Source: JAPOXR01 sp965219635 (GTDB lineage Bacteria > Pseudomonadota > Alphaproteobacteria > Rhodobacterales > Rhodobacteraceae). Taken from it: a stretch of DNA of 64,000 bases. The first letter of the stretch is position 1. Each line of letters opens with the position of its first letter. Both the position numbers and the translations under genes were made by a program. Shown here piece by piece: positions 36,273 to 46,286 of the stretch. The stretch lies in NCBI GenBank assembly GCA_965219635.1, contig OZ244783.1, forward strand, positions 2,728,001 through 2,792,000. Reading direction: 5' to 3'. The notes below the pieces were generated by a model that saw only the letters and a program-made list of their open reading frames with translations, did no database searches and was not told the DNA's origin.

Positions 36273-38123
36273 ATGGAAATTGCAAGAAATACAAGTGTAC
36301 CTCTGAGAGGTGTGCTCATTGCAACGGCCGCGTGGGCTGCGATGACGGGAGCTAGTCATGGCCAGGCCGATTGCGAGTATTGGAATAGCAGCAAGTTCTT
36401 TGAAACTGCCAGCACCTATGATGTCTCTCTATGCATGTCATTGGGAGCAGCTTTGGAGGAACGCGATGATAGTGGTTGGACCCCGATCTTTTGGGCCACA
36501 ACGTATGGCAGTTTGGACGTAGTTGGCGCACTGCTTGACGCTGGAGCTGACCTCTTTGCCCGAGACCAAAGAGATAGGACGGCACTTCACTATTCGGCAG
36601 TAATTTCCGCAGAAGTAGTTACGGTATTACTGGACGCAGGTGCGGACCCCGCAGCTCGCGACAGAGATGGATTGACACCTCTTCACGTTGTGGCCGCAGC
36701 CGGCGAAGCAACAACGGCCACTGCCTTGTTGAAGGCCGGGGCTGACATTGAGGCTCGCGACAATCGTGGCATGACGGCACTTCACTATTCGGCAGCAAAT
36801 GCCGCAGAAGTAGCAACGGTATTGCTGGACGCAGGTGCGGACCCCGCAGCTCGCAACAAAGTTGGATGGACACCTCTTCACTTTGTGGCCGTGGACGGTG
36901 AAACAGCAATCGCCACTGCCTTGTTGAAGGCCGGGGCTGACATTGAGGCTCGCAACATTGATGGAAGGTCGCCTCTTCACGTTGTGGCCGCATACGGCGA
37001 AACGGCAATCGCCACTGCCTTGTTGAAGGCCGGGGCTGACATTGAGGCTCGCGACAATGATGGAAGGTCACCTCTTCACCTTGTGGCCGCGGACGGCGAA
37101 GCAGCAATGGCTACCGCCTTGTTAAAAGCCGGGGCTGACATTGAGGCTCGCGACAATGATGGAAGGTCACCTCTTCACCTTGTGGCCGCGGACGGTGAAA
37201 CAGCAATCGCCACTGCCTTGTTGAAGGCCGGGGCTGACACTGAGGCTCGCGACAAAGATGGATGGACACCTCTTCACGTTGTGGCCGTGGACGGTGAAAC
37301 AGCAATCGCCACTGCCTTGTTGAAGGCCGGGGCTGACATTGAGGCTCGCGACAATGGTGGCAAGACGGCACTTTACTATTCGGTGCTCAATACGGCAGAA
37401 GTAGTGACTCTATTGCTGGACGCAGGTGCGGACCCCGCAGTTCGCGACCTTGGTGGCAGGTCGGCACTTCACGTTGTAGCCTCGGACGGCGAAGCAGCAA
37501 TGGTCACTGCCTTGTTGAAGGCCGGGGCTGACATCAAGGCTCGCGACAATCGTGGCAAGTCGGCACTTCACTATTCGGCGCTCAATACGGCAGAAGTAGT
37601 GAGGCTATTGCTGGACGCAGGTGCGGACCCCGCAGCTCGCGACAATAATGGAAGGTCACCTCTTCACCTTGTGGCCGCGCACGGCACAGCAGCAATGGCC
37701 ACTGCCTTGTTGAAGGCCGGGGCTGACATTGAGGCTCGCGACAAATGGCGCTGGACTGCGCTTCATCGTGCGGCTCGTGAAGGTAGAGCTGAAATACTGA
37801 TAGCGCTTTTGAGCGCTGGTGCGAACGCCAATGTCCGCGACGATTATCTAAGGTCACCACTTCACCTTGTGGCCGCGTACGGCACAGCAGCAATGGCCAC
37901 TGCCTTGTTGAAGGCCGGGGCTGACATTGAGGCTCGCGACAAATGGGGCTGGACTGCGCTTCATTATGCAGCGGATGAGGGTAGAGTTGAAATGCTGACA
38001 GAGCTTTTTAGCGCTGGTGCGAACGCCGATGTCCGCAACGATAATGGCGATTCACCTTGGGATCTGGCGGATAGATACGACGGCTTGATGGGCGGGACTA
38101 CCCACAGGCTGTTGGAGGACTAG
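36273..38123 (+). CDS. Exported ankyrin-repeat protein, array copy 5 (616 aa, diverged)
   Basis: The start at 36273 has GGGAGGA upstream and aligns with the other copies. Signal peptide ends TGASHGQA, with the same two-cysteine cap (DCEYW and VSLCMSLG). About 17 repeats follow, of a different flavour: GETAIATALLKAGADIEARDNDG and SPLHLVAADG dominate. Several neighbouring 99-bp units around 36960-37340 are almost identical, a recent internal amplification. The C-terminal cap (DLADRYDGLMGGTTHRLLED) differs from the others. It is probably an older paralogue that did not take part in recent exchange. No enzyme domain. Confidence 0.85.
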   Translation: MEIARNTSVPLRGVLIATAAWAAMTGASHGQADCEYWNSSKFFETASTYDVSLCMSLGAALEERDDSGWTPIFWATTYGSLDVVGALLDAGADLFARDQRDRTALHYSAVISAEVVTVLLDAGADPAARDRDGLTPLHVVAAAGEATTATALLKAGADIEARDNRGMTALHYSAANAAEVATVLLDAGADPAARNKVGWTPLHFVAVDGETAIATALLKAGADIEARNIDGRSPLHVVAAYGETAIATALLKAGADIEARDNDGRSPLHLVAADGEAAMATALLKAGADIEARDNDGRSPLHLVAADGETAIATALLKAGADTEARDKDGWTPLHVVAVDGETAIATALLKAGADIEARDNGGKTALYYSVLNTAEVVTLLLDAGADPAVRDLGGRSALHVVASDGEAAMVTALLKAGADIKARDNRGKSALHYSALNTAEVVRLLLDAGADPAARDNNGRSPLHLVAAHGTAAMATALLKAGADIEARDKWRWTALHRAAREGRAEILIALLSAGANANVRDDYLRSPLHLVAAYGTAAMATALLKAGADIEARDKWGWTALHYAADEGRVEMLTELFSAGANADVRNDNGDSPWDLADRYDGLMGGTTHRLLED

Positions 38124-38230
38124 AGTTCCCATTAGGCCGGATTGTGAATGGGCAGGGCATAGGTTAATCTGGCAAGTTCCGGTCAGACAATGCAGCAAGC
38201 AGTTGTATCCATTGACTGTAATGGGAAGAC

Positions 38231-38283
38231 CCTGGAGCGAAGACCGTAGCAAACCGGCCGACTTCAGGCGCTCTTCGCTCCAG
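38231..38283 (+). terminator. Conserved stem-loop after ankyrin copy 5
   Basis: CTGGAGCGAAGA pairs with TCTTCGCTCCAG (12 bp). The loop differs at several bases from the other copies while the stem is kept. Confidence 0.55.
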
Positions 38284-39124
38284 TTATTCGTGTTTGCAGA
38301 ATTCCCCATCTGGCATCCATGTGAAATCCAGAGTTCCTGGCATGCGAAACCGTTCATGCACACATTGCAACCGTTAACGCCGCTCTCCCATCCGCAGACG
38401 GCATTCCGGCACACTTGCGAGGGGTGCGGCTACCAGGAATACCAAGATGGCAATGCACAATTGAACGAAAATCCGGATGGCAAAGTGGAATAGGGGGCAA
38501 CGCCTGCCCGGCGTGGTCTGCCGAGTTGGCGACACTGAACCCTCATTGAGAATTTCGGAGTGCCGCCAACAGGTTGCGCTTCGATAATCTGCCTGGCATC
38601 AACCTGCCTCTATACAAGCGCTCCCTCAACGAAGCCATCAATGAGCGTTTGCGGTTGCCGCCTCAGTTGCACTGCACCGCAAACGTTGCATCTGAAACGG
38701 CGTCCGGCGATCTCAAGCTGAGGGAGTTTGACCGGATTGCAACCCTTGGCCCCAAGGGGATTGCTTGCGAACTTGACTCCTTGACGGTTGCATTGAAGCA
38801 CCACCTGAACCGGCCTGCCAGCGAGCGCAGGCATGAGTTTGACGGCTGGCTGCCCGGCGGGAGCCGCCCACGATCCAACTGCGGTTTGATTTGCGAAGTT
38901 TCACTTCCTATAGTGCCGATCAGGATTTGCGGAGTGTTTCAGGGACCAAGGGCTATCTTTGCCGGTGCATTGCTGGAGTTGCTGTACAGTGAATTGGTGG
39001 GCATGCTGATGCTGTGCCACGGTTCAAGTTCACAACCTGTTGGCGCATCAGCGCCACAGCTTGAGGGCATTGTCATGCAGCCCGGTTGCCGTGCCGGTCC
39101 GCACCATTTTCAGGAGGATTACAG
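38284..39124. other. Intergenic stretch after the ankyrin array
   Basis: The first 130 bp resemble the sequence that precedes the IS66 left end in units 1 and 2 but continue (CTTGCGAGGGGTGCGGC) without an IS, so this may be an empty site. Beyond that, a 184-codon open frame (38574-39128) has no ribosome site or family resemblance and I do not call it a gene. No RNA gene seen. Confidence 0.5.
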
Positions 39125-40255
<1,131 letters not shown>

Positions 40256-40345
40256 ACCCCGAATTGCCCTGGCCGGAGGAGCGCACACCGGCCGGGTCAA
40301 CCTGCCGGTCACGGAAGTTGTGGGCTTGGCCCTATCCGCCAGGCT

Positions 40346-41395
40346 TCACGCCTGCGGATAACGGGCCTTGTTGAATTCGCGCATCCGGCCAAGGACATCG
40401 ACGCCGATCTGGGCATAGACATCAAGGATATCAACCAGGACCCAGTTCTCCCAGATCATGCCATCCTGACACCGCCAGAAGTCGAGGCTCCGCATGGTCA
40501 GTTCCTGTCCAGAAGGAGCAATGCCGAGCCAGCCGTCGCCCGAAAGCGTCATTTGCATGCCCGGCCAGGCTGTAAAGCCCACATAGTTGCCTTCGGCAAA
40601 GAGGTGCCCCTTTTCAAGAAAGGCTGTCCGATCCGGCATTGCATTCAGAAACGGTATCTGATGCCAATTGCGGAAACCTGCAATGCCCCTGCAGGTGCCA
40701 ATTCCGGATGGTCCGTACCAGCTGCATCTCGGGTGCCAATACTGCTCAAGACGCATGGCTTCGACACCAAGATCGGCGAAATTCTTGAGGGCAGCCAGCA
40801 TGTCGCCAACCAGCTTGAGACTCACATCGGCCATGCCGGGATCGCTGCCGTCAATTGAAAGGCCATCCTGCGTGGTGGGTCCCGGAACAAGCCACTCACG
40901 GCCCAGGCTCGGCGACATGGGCCATGCCCCCGCCTGCATCATCACTTCAGGAATGTCCCAGAGCGCCTGCATTTCGGCCACCCGGCCATGTTCGACCCGG
41001 AAGAACTCGTGGTACCGCATTGACACCATATGGCCGGTCGGCGGGATATCGAGCCACGGCCTCACGAAAGCACCAGTGTAGTATCCTGCGCAGCCTACCC
41101 AGTCCGCCCCTGCCCCTGACCTGCCGGCCATCACAATGAAATCACGCCGTTCCAGATCCGGGATCGCCGCCGCGAGTGGCGCCAGCGCGGTCTCGAGGAA
41201 CTCCTTCGGCCCGTTCAGGGTCTCAAACGGATATGCTAGATGGACGGGGGCGCCGGGCAGGAACAGCCCATTGAGGCAACTCCTGACCGGACCCAGTTCG
41301 AATTCGGCTAGCGACCTCAACAGTGGCTCAATAGCGCGCTTGTTCGATGCATTCAGTTCAGGCGTGGAAGGCAATGAATTCACTTGGTCACCCAT
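40346..41395 (-). CDS. Two-domain SnoaL-like (NTF2-fold) protein
   Basis: This 349-aa protein has two successive NTF2/SnoaL-like halves. The first has GCAGYYTGAFVRPWLDIPPTG and MRYHEFFRVEHGRVAEMQALWD; the second has YWHPRCSWYGPSGIG and TMRSLDFWRCQDGMIWENW, the usual ending of this fold. SnoaL-like proteins include polyketide cyclases, ester cyclases and many uncharacterised enzymes. No biosynthetic partner is nearby, so the substrate is unknown. It converges on frmA from the opposite strand. Confidence 0.75.
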   Translation of the reverse strand: MGDQVNSLPSTPELNASNKRAIEPLLRSLAEFELGPVRSCLNGLFLPGAPVHLAYPFETLNGPKEFLETALAPLAAAIPDLERRDFIVMAGRSGAGADWVGCAGYYTGAFVRPWLDIPPTGHMVSMRYHEFFRVEHGRVAEMQALWDIPEVMMQAGAWPMSPSLGREWLVPGPTTQDGLSIDGSDPGMADVSLKLVGDMLAALKNFADLGVEAMRLEQYWHPRCSWYGPSGIGTCRGIAGFRNWHQIPFLNAMPDRTAFLEKGHLFAEGNYVGFTAWPGMQMTLSGDGWLGIAPSGQELTMRSLDFWRCQDGMIWENWVLVDILDVYAQIGVDVLGRMREFNKARYPQA

Positions 41396-41875
41396 GATTG
41401 GAAGATCGAACCGCCAGGCGGAACTACGTCAACGTCAAGAGGAATGGCCGCCGCTTGAGAAGGGACCACAGCCACGAACAGCAATACCATGCGGCGCTTG
41501 TGCTCACCACGCACCTGTTGACCCTTGCCATCCACATCGCATCCGACCTGAGAAAGCAATCCTGAATTGCGGCGGGCAATGCGAGGACCGTGCACCACGC
41601 AAAACTCATCTTACAGATCGTGCCGACCAGTATGTGCCCCCGGCAACTCCGTTCGGACCTGCTTGACTACGCGGCGTCCTGCAACTTGACTACAGCAGTT
41701 GGCAGCCAGCAAACAGGCCGGGTCGCTCCTGTAGTTGGCCCCAGGAACCTATGCTGACTGCAAATGCTGGAAGGTCACAAACTTCCCGCAGCATCATTTC
41801 CCTGATCACCCAACATCCTGCCTGTTGTCGTACCGCCAGAGAGAATGATACATTGGCATCGTCCAACCCGGTCCA
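41396..41875. other. Intergenic stretch without a recognisable gene
   Basis: About 480 bp lie upstream of the SnoaL-like gene. Short frames have no ribosome site. No repeat or RNA gene was recognised. Confidence 0.5.
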
Positions 41876-43843
41876 TCATGAAGACGGGGTTGCAAGCCGA
41901 GCAGTCGCATATGGCCTCAAGGACAGACAATCCACCCGTTCAATTCTCTCGCCGGGCCGGGACAGAAAATCAGCCTGCAATGAGGCTTCAAAACTCTCCT
42001 GATCGATCCGAAGAAGTTCAGCAGGACCGTGCCACCCTTCTACCTGTAACTGCTGTCCCGACCCCGTAAGGTTGGCAACCCACAATTCGTCCCCATCTCC
42101 AGTCCTGATTCCCAACACCGACAGAGCCGAAGGCGCATTGCATGTCGCCGCGAGGCGATGACAGGTCCTGTGGGCCGCCAGTCCCTTTAACACATGGAAG
42201 GCCGGTGTGACCCCTGCGCCGGGATATCCGGGTGGCTTGCGATCCTCTGATCCGAAGGCGAGCCCTTGGGGACCGCAGAGCGATGCGAGGCACACTGAAG
42301 CAAGTCCGGCCTCGGCCGCCGCCGCTGCAAGTCCCAACAGCCATGCCGCACCGAACACACCGCGTTGCCGTGGGTCGGATTGTGCAAGGCAGACCCTTTC
42401 GTCTTCCGGGTTGGGCGTCACCGACAGGCCATACGGGTTTACCCGCGAGGATACCCAGGATGGCCCGAGATGGTACGGCGTGCCTCCGATCATGGTTCGT
42501 GCCGACGCGAATATCCACCTTGCCGCTTCGAGGTTCTCCATGAGAGTCAGATCATCGGCGGCGTGAACCGCCGGACACACGGAGTGGGTCACAAAGTCGT
42601 ACAATCCTCGGGGAACCGGCAGCCGATTCAACTCTGTGAAGAAGGCTACCACGCCACCGCCAATGGGAAGTCCGGGGAATGCGGAACGGGCGGCAGACGC
42701 CATTTCAGCATAGCCTGGCCCGGCCGGACGGGGATCTCCTGGCTGGAAGGACTTCATGTCATGGGCTTGCGTAACGATTACCGCTGAGGGGGCGACACCC
42801 GCCCGATCGAGCGCTGCTGCGATTTCTGTGACCTCCTCGTCGGCAGATTTCCTTGCAGAGAGGATCAGTTCAAGTTGCAGAGGTAAATTCGTCCGGCGAG
42901 AGACCTCCGCCAGACCGGCCACCTGCCGGTCCAGTTCGGATTGCTGCCCGTCGATGCGCCCCACCAGAAAGGCAGGAGAGGCCTGGTCCAGTGCATCAAG
43001 GACTTCCAGCGCGCTTGCCGGATCTGCCAGTGGCAGCGCGGTTCCAAACTCGGGCAACCGTCCTGCCGGCTCGCCGAGGGTCACGACAGCGGTGGAATTG
43101 CCGGAAATGGTGCTCGGCGTAGTCGCACGGCCTGCCGCGGTGAGCGTCACCGATTGTGTCACGGTCTCGCCACGGGCAATCGTATACGGCCAGGCATCCA
43201 GCAGGGAACCGGAATAGGTCTTGAAGGAGGCGTCCATCCAGTTCCTGTGATCCTCCATTTCGAATTTCGCGCCCTCCAACAGAACCGTCGCGCGAAGCCC
43301 CGGTGCAGCTTCATGGGTCAACGACCGGATGTTGAATATTGGCTGACCGGGGCTGATCAGTTCGGGAAACCGCAACTGCTCGGCTGTGCCATCCGTATGG
43401 ACCACATCGACAGGTTGCCCGACAACATGCTCCAGGGGATGCAAGACCAACAGGCCAGTCCGGTTCGTCCTGAAGTCGGTCACAGCGGTAGCCGTTACGG
43501 AAAATCTCAACCGGCCGTCCGGGCCTCCTTCGACGCGGGCGGCTGCCGTCATCTGCTGCACGCTGTTCGAGATTTCCAGGTCGAACAGGACCCGGAAGCC
43601 GCCGTTGTCTTCCACGATGTCAAGGTTATCGACCCCGGCCTCGATATTGCCCCAAGCTTCATCCCGGGACTGGAACACAATACCGCGAATTACTTCAATG
43701 CCATCAATGCGGATGTTCCGAAGAGCACCGTCGTCCCAGATGGCCGCAAGCCTGCCTGCCCTCAGTTCCCTGCGCTCTTCAACCGGCTGCGCCGTTCCAA
43801 AGAGCGGGACTGCTTCCGTATCTGACCGGCCAACGAAATTCAT
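41876..43843 (-). CDS. Large hypothetical protein, possibly a D-apionate lactonase-type enzyme
   Basis: This 655-aa protein has no signal peptide. The N-terminal 270 residues look beta-rich (RLAAIWDDGALRNIRIDG; RLRFSVTATAVTDFRTNRTG). The middle (about 290-560) has spaced motifs of a TIM-barrel carbohydrate enzyme (VIVTQAHDMKSF; PIGGGVVAFFTELNR; DFVTHSVCPAVHAADD). A short beta domain closes it. Size, architecture and context (overlap by ATGA with a sugar dehydrogenase, next to a ribose-type transporter) recall ApnL lactonase. This is context-led and I could not check catalytic residues. Confidence 0.45.
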   Translation of the reverse strand: MNFVGRSDTEAVPLFGTAQPVEERRELRAGRLAAIWDDGALRNIRIDGIEVIRGIVFQSRDEAWGNIEAGVDNLDIVEDNGGFRVLFDLEISNSVQQMTAAARVEGGPDGRLRFSVTATAVTDFRTNRTGLLVLHPLEHVVGQPVDVVHTDGTAEQLRFPELISPGQPIFNIRSLTHEAAPGLRATVLLEGAKFEMEDHRNWMDASFKTYSGSLLDAWPYTIARGETVTQSVTLTAAGRATTPSTISGNSTAVVTLGEPAGRLPEFGTALPLADPASALEVLDALDQASPAFLVGRIDGQQSELDRQVAGLAEVSRRTNLPLQLELILSARKSADEEVTEIAAALDRAGVAPSAVIVTQAHDMKSFQPGDPRPAGPGYAEMASAARSAFPGLPIGGGVVAFFTELNRLPVPRGLYDFVTHSVCPAVHAADDLTLMENLEAARWIFASARTMIGGTPYHLGPSWVSSRVNPYGLSVTPNPEDERVCLAQSDPRQRGVFGAAWLLGLAAAAAEAGLASVCLASLCGPQGLAFGSEDRKPPGYPGAGVTPAFHVLKGLAAHRTCHRLAATCNAPSALSVLGIRTGDGDELWVANLTGSGQQLQVEGWHGPAELLRIDQESFEASLQADFLSRPGERIERVDCLSLRPYATARLATPSS

Positions 43844-44865
43844 GAAAATCTGGGGACAACCGCTCTGTGTGTTTCCGCCGCTTCATAGGCGGCTTCGACC
43901 AGCGCAAACGTCTTGAGATTGTCTGTTCCCGAAGTCTCGGCCTCGCGGCCTTGGCCGAAGGACTCAAGGAAATGGGCATTTGCGCCAACGACCGACTCCT
44001 GTGAGACGTGCCACGGATAGCTTGTCCAGGACAGCAACGGCGAGCCGACCGGACGGGACTCCGAACGCCCCTCTGAGGTCAGCACCATCGTTTCGTTCGG
44101 TGTGAGCATGATCGATCCCTCTGTTCCCTCCAGTTCCAGCATCGTTTCGGGGAAGACATCCGGCTCGCGTTTCGCCTGGTAGGTTGACTCAACAACCGAA
44201 ACCGCGCCGGACTTGTGGCGCAGAAGCATCGTTGCGGTGTCTTCACCCGCGATTCCCGGCCTCCGTGCTTGGGTTTCGCAGGAGAGGCGTTCCACTTCGC
44301 CGAGGAAGAAACGGGCCAGGTCCAGAACGTGAATTCCGGAATCCAGGACCACAAGCCGTTCTTCTTTCGCCAGGTAGGGTTGGCCCGCATAGACGTCATA
44401 GCCGGTCCGGAATGAAATCCGTGCCCAATTCGGGGTTCCGATCGCGCCCGTGTCGATTGTGCGCTTCACCTGCCGCATTGCCGAGCCAAAGCGGAAATTC
44501 TCATGGACGGCCAGCCACACACCACGTTTCCTTGCCAGTTCTACAATCGCACAGGCTTCATCGAGTGTTGGTGCCAGCGGCTTTTGCAGGATCGACGCAA
44601 CTCCTCTTTCCGTTGCAACCTCGGCCAATGCCTGGTGGCTGCGCATCTGAGTGGCAATGTCCAGCAGATCGATGGCAGTGGCGTCCAGCATGAGGCCGAG
44701 ATCGGTGAACCAGGGGACGCCAAACCGGCCGCCTGCTGCCTGTGCCCTTTCCTGAACAAGGTCGCACACGGCAACCAGTTCCGCGCCTTGGGCACGCAGA
44801 TCTGCCCAGGCATGCAGATGGTTCTGCGCATAGAACCCGCAACCTACGACCGCGACTTTTACCAC
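43840..44865 (-). CDS. Gfo/Idh/MocA-family sugar dehydrogenase
   Basis: This 341-aa NAD(P)-dependent oxidoreductase has the Rossmann motif KVAVVGCGFYAQNH, the catalytic lysine in ILQKPLAPTLDEA, and the motif LDSGIHVLDLARFFLG holding the catalytic histidine. I prefer the GTG at 44865, which has GGGGGCG upstream and gives the usual N-terminus MVKVAVVGCG; an ATG at 44886 would add seven residues. It overlaps the lactonase-like gene by 4 bp. A dehydrogenase making a sugar lactone followed by a lactonase is a coherent pair; D-apiose is one candidate sugar. Confidence 0.8.
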   Translation of the reverse strand: MVKVAVVGCGFYAQNHLHAWADLRAQGAELVAVCDLVQERAQAAGGRFGVPWFTDLGLMLDATAIDLLDIATQMRSHQALAEVATERGVASILQKPLAPTLDEACAIVELARKRGVWLAVHENFRFGSAMRQVKRTIDTGAIGTPNWARISFRTGYDVYAGQPYLAKEERLVVLDSGIHVLDLARFFLGEVERLSCETQARRPGIAGEDTATMLLRHKSGAVSVVESTYQAKREPDVFPETMLELEGTEGSIMLTPNETMVLTSEGRSESRPVGSPLLSWTSYPWHVSQESVVGANAHFLESFGQGREAETSGTDNLKTFALVEAAYEAAETHRAVVPRFS

Positions 44866-44894
44866 TGTACTGCGCCCCCGGCACATCCGGAAAT

Positions 44895-44912
44895 TGGTAT
44901 AACAGTATACAT
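44895..44912. promoter_or_regulatory. Palindromic operator candidate between divergent sugar operons
   Basis: TGGTATAACAGTATACAT is a near palindrome (TGGTATA, centre ACAG, TATACA) in the 150-bp gap between the dehydrogenase gene and the transporter operon. A second palindrome TGTTAACA is at about 44927. The FCD-type GntR regulator encoded in the locus is the likely ligand. Confidence 0.4.
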
Positions 44913-45016
44913 CATCATGGCATCATGTTAACAGACCGGAACAAGTTCGCTTCTGTGGAGGCGATAGTTGCAGCCGTCAAACCGGCTGTACCTTGAAACA
45001 AGAGGAGGAAGACAGA

Positions 45017-46036
45017 ATGAACTCTAGACAACTCACCACCACTATACTGCTCAGCGCTTTTCTGGGTGGCTCCGCGGTGACTGCTGATGAGGTGATCATC
45101 GGCTATGCAGCGCCATCGCTTGATGGCGCCCAGGCGCAGATCCAGGGCGGATTTGTAGTAGGCGCCGAACAGCGTGGCTGGAAGGTCATTTCCGTGACCT
45201 CAGGTGGAGATGCCCAAAAGCAGATCAACGATGTCAACGACTTCATCACGCAAAACGTGGCTGCCATTGTTGCAGTCCCTGATGACAGTGCCGGCATCTG
45301 TGTTGCTGTCGCAGCTGCCAAGGAGGCCGGCATTCCGTTCTATACGATCGACCGGGCACCTTCGGGATGCGTCATCGATATGGTCGTTTTGTCCGACAAT
45401 TATCTCGGTGGCAAACAGGCCGGCGAAGCAATGGTTGCCCACCTGACCGAAAAGTATGGCGAGCCGAGAGGAACTGTCCTGGAAATCACGGGCAATCTTG
45501 CACAAAACGTCGCTCAACTGAGAGGCGCTGGCTTTGATGATGTCATCAATCAGTATCCCGACATAGACTTGATCATCCGGCCCGGCGACTGGGATGCCGC
45601 AAAGGGAACTGAAATCGTGCGCGACGTGGTGTCTTCACGAGAGGTGGATGGCATCTACATGCACTCCGACTGCGTCTACGCCGCAGGGGTTGTCCAGACA
45701 TTGCGGGAAATCGGCCAATTCGCACCCGCTGGCGAAGATGGTCACATCTTCATCGCAGGCATTGATGGTTGCAGTGACAATCTGGACCTGATCCGTGAAG
45801 GCGCCACCGACCAGACATCGGGCCAGCCAATTCCTGACTTTGGTACCTTGGTCGCTGACTTCATGGAAAAACAGTTTGCCGGCGAAGCAATCGAACCAGG
45901 TCAGGTGTTCCAGGAAGGTGCGCTTTGGTCGCCCGGCCGCCTGGAAATGTCAAATGTCGGAATGATGCTGTATTTGAGTACCACATCCATAACCAGGGAA
46001 AATGTCGATCATCCGGGATTGTGGGGTAACCAGTAG
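45017..46036 (+). CDS. Ribose-type ABC sugar-binding protein
   Basis: This 339-aa periplasmic protein has a signal peptide (TTTILLSAFLGGSAVTA). The mature start DEVIIGYAAPSLDGAQAQIQ and the pattern VAAIVAVPDDS, AAAKEAGIPFYTIDRAP, SDNYLGGKQAGEAM belong to the RbsB/periplasmic-binding-protein-like I fold. AGGAGGAAGACAG precedes the ATG. It heads the transporter operon; the following hairpin may allow more of it to be made than the membrane parts. The ligand is a sugar, identity open. Confidence 0.88.
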   Translation: MNSRQLTTTILLSAFLGGSAVTADEVIIGYAAPSLDGAQAQIQGGFVVGAEQRGWKVISVTSGGDAQKQINDVNDFITQNVAAIVAVPDDSAGICVAVAAAKEAGIPFYTIDRAPSGCVIDMVVLSDNYLGGKQAGEAMVAHLTEKYGEPRGTVLEITGNLAQNVAQLRGAGFDDVINQYPDIDLIIRPGDWDAAKGTEIVRDVVSSREVDGIYMHSDCVYAAGVVQTLREIGQFAPAGEDGHIFIAGIDGCSDNLDLIREGATDQTSGQPIPDFGTLVADFMEKQFAGEAIEPGQVFQEGALWSPGRLEMSNVGMMLYLSTTSITRENVDHPGLWGNQ

Positions 46037-46068
46037 CAATCCCCCGAATTGACAATTGGCACCAAAAA

Positions 46069-46099
46069 GGGAGGGCGCGGCGCAACGTCGCGCGTTCCC
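46069..46099 (+). terminator. Intercistronic stem-loop after the sugar-binding protein
   Basis: The GC-rich arms GCGCGGCG and CGTCGCGC flank a 3-nt loop. No T-run follows. Hairpins here are common in binding-protein operons, where they stabilise the upstream mRNA or attenuate the downstream genes. Confidence 0.45.
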
Positions 46100-46286
46100 G
46101 CCGACCCGGAGTTGCACCCGGCCAACATGTTGGAAATTGGTGCTGCTCCGGGTGTCCGGATTGGTCTCTAGTTCCGGCAGGATGTATGTACCTTGAGGCC
46201 TCGAATGATGTACTCAAGAGGCTCGAAGACATGATTGGCATGATTTCCAATCCGACCGATTGGTGTGCGGTGCACGGGAACCGGGC

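Noticed and set aside
21794..38123. Ankyrin proteins as Dot/Icm-injected effectors
   Set aside because: All have Sec-type signal peptides, which argues for periplasmic or Sec-dependent export. Direct injection by the type IVB system is not supported by the sequence.
21794..38300. Regular repeats as a possible CRISPR array
   Set aside because: The 99-bp periodicity is coding (33-residue ankyrin modules) and there are no short palindromic repeats with unique spacers or cas genes.
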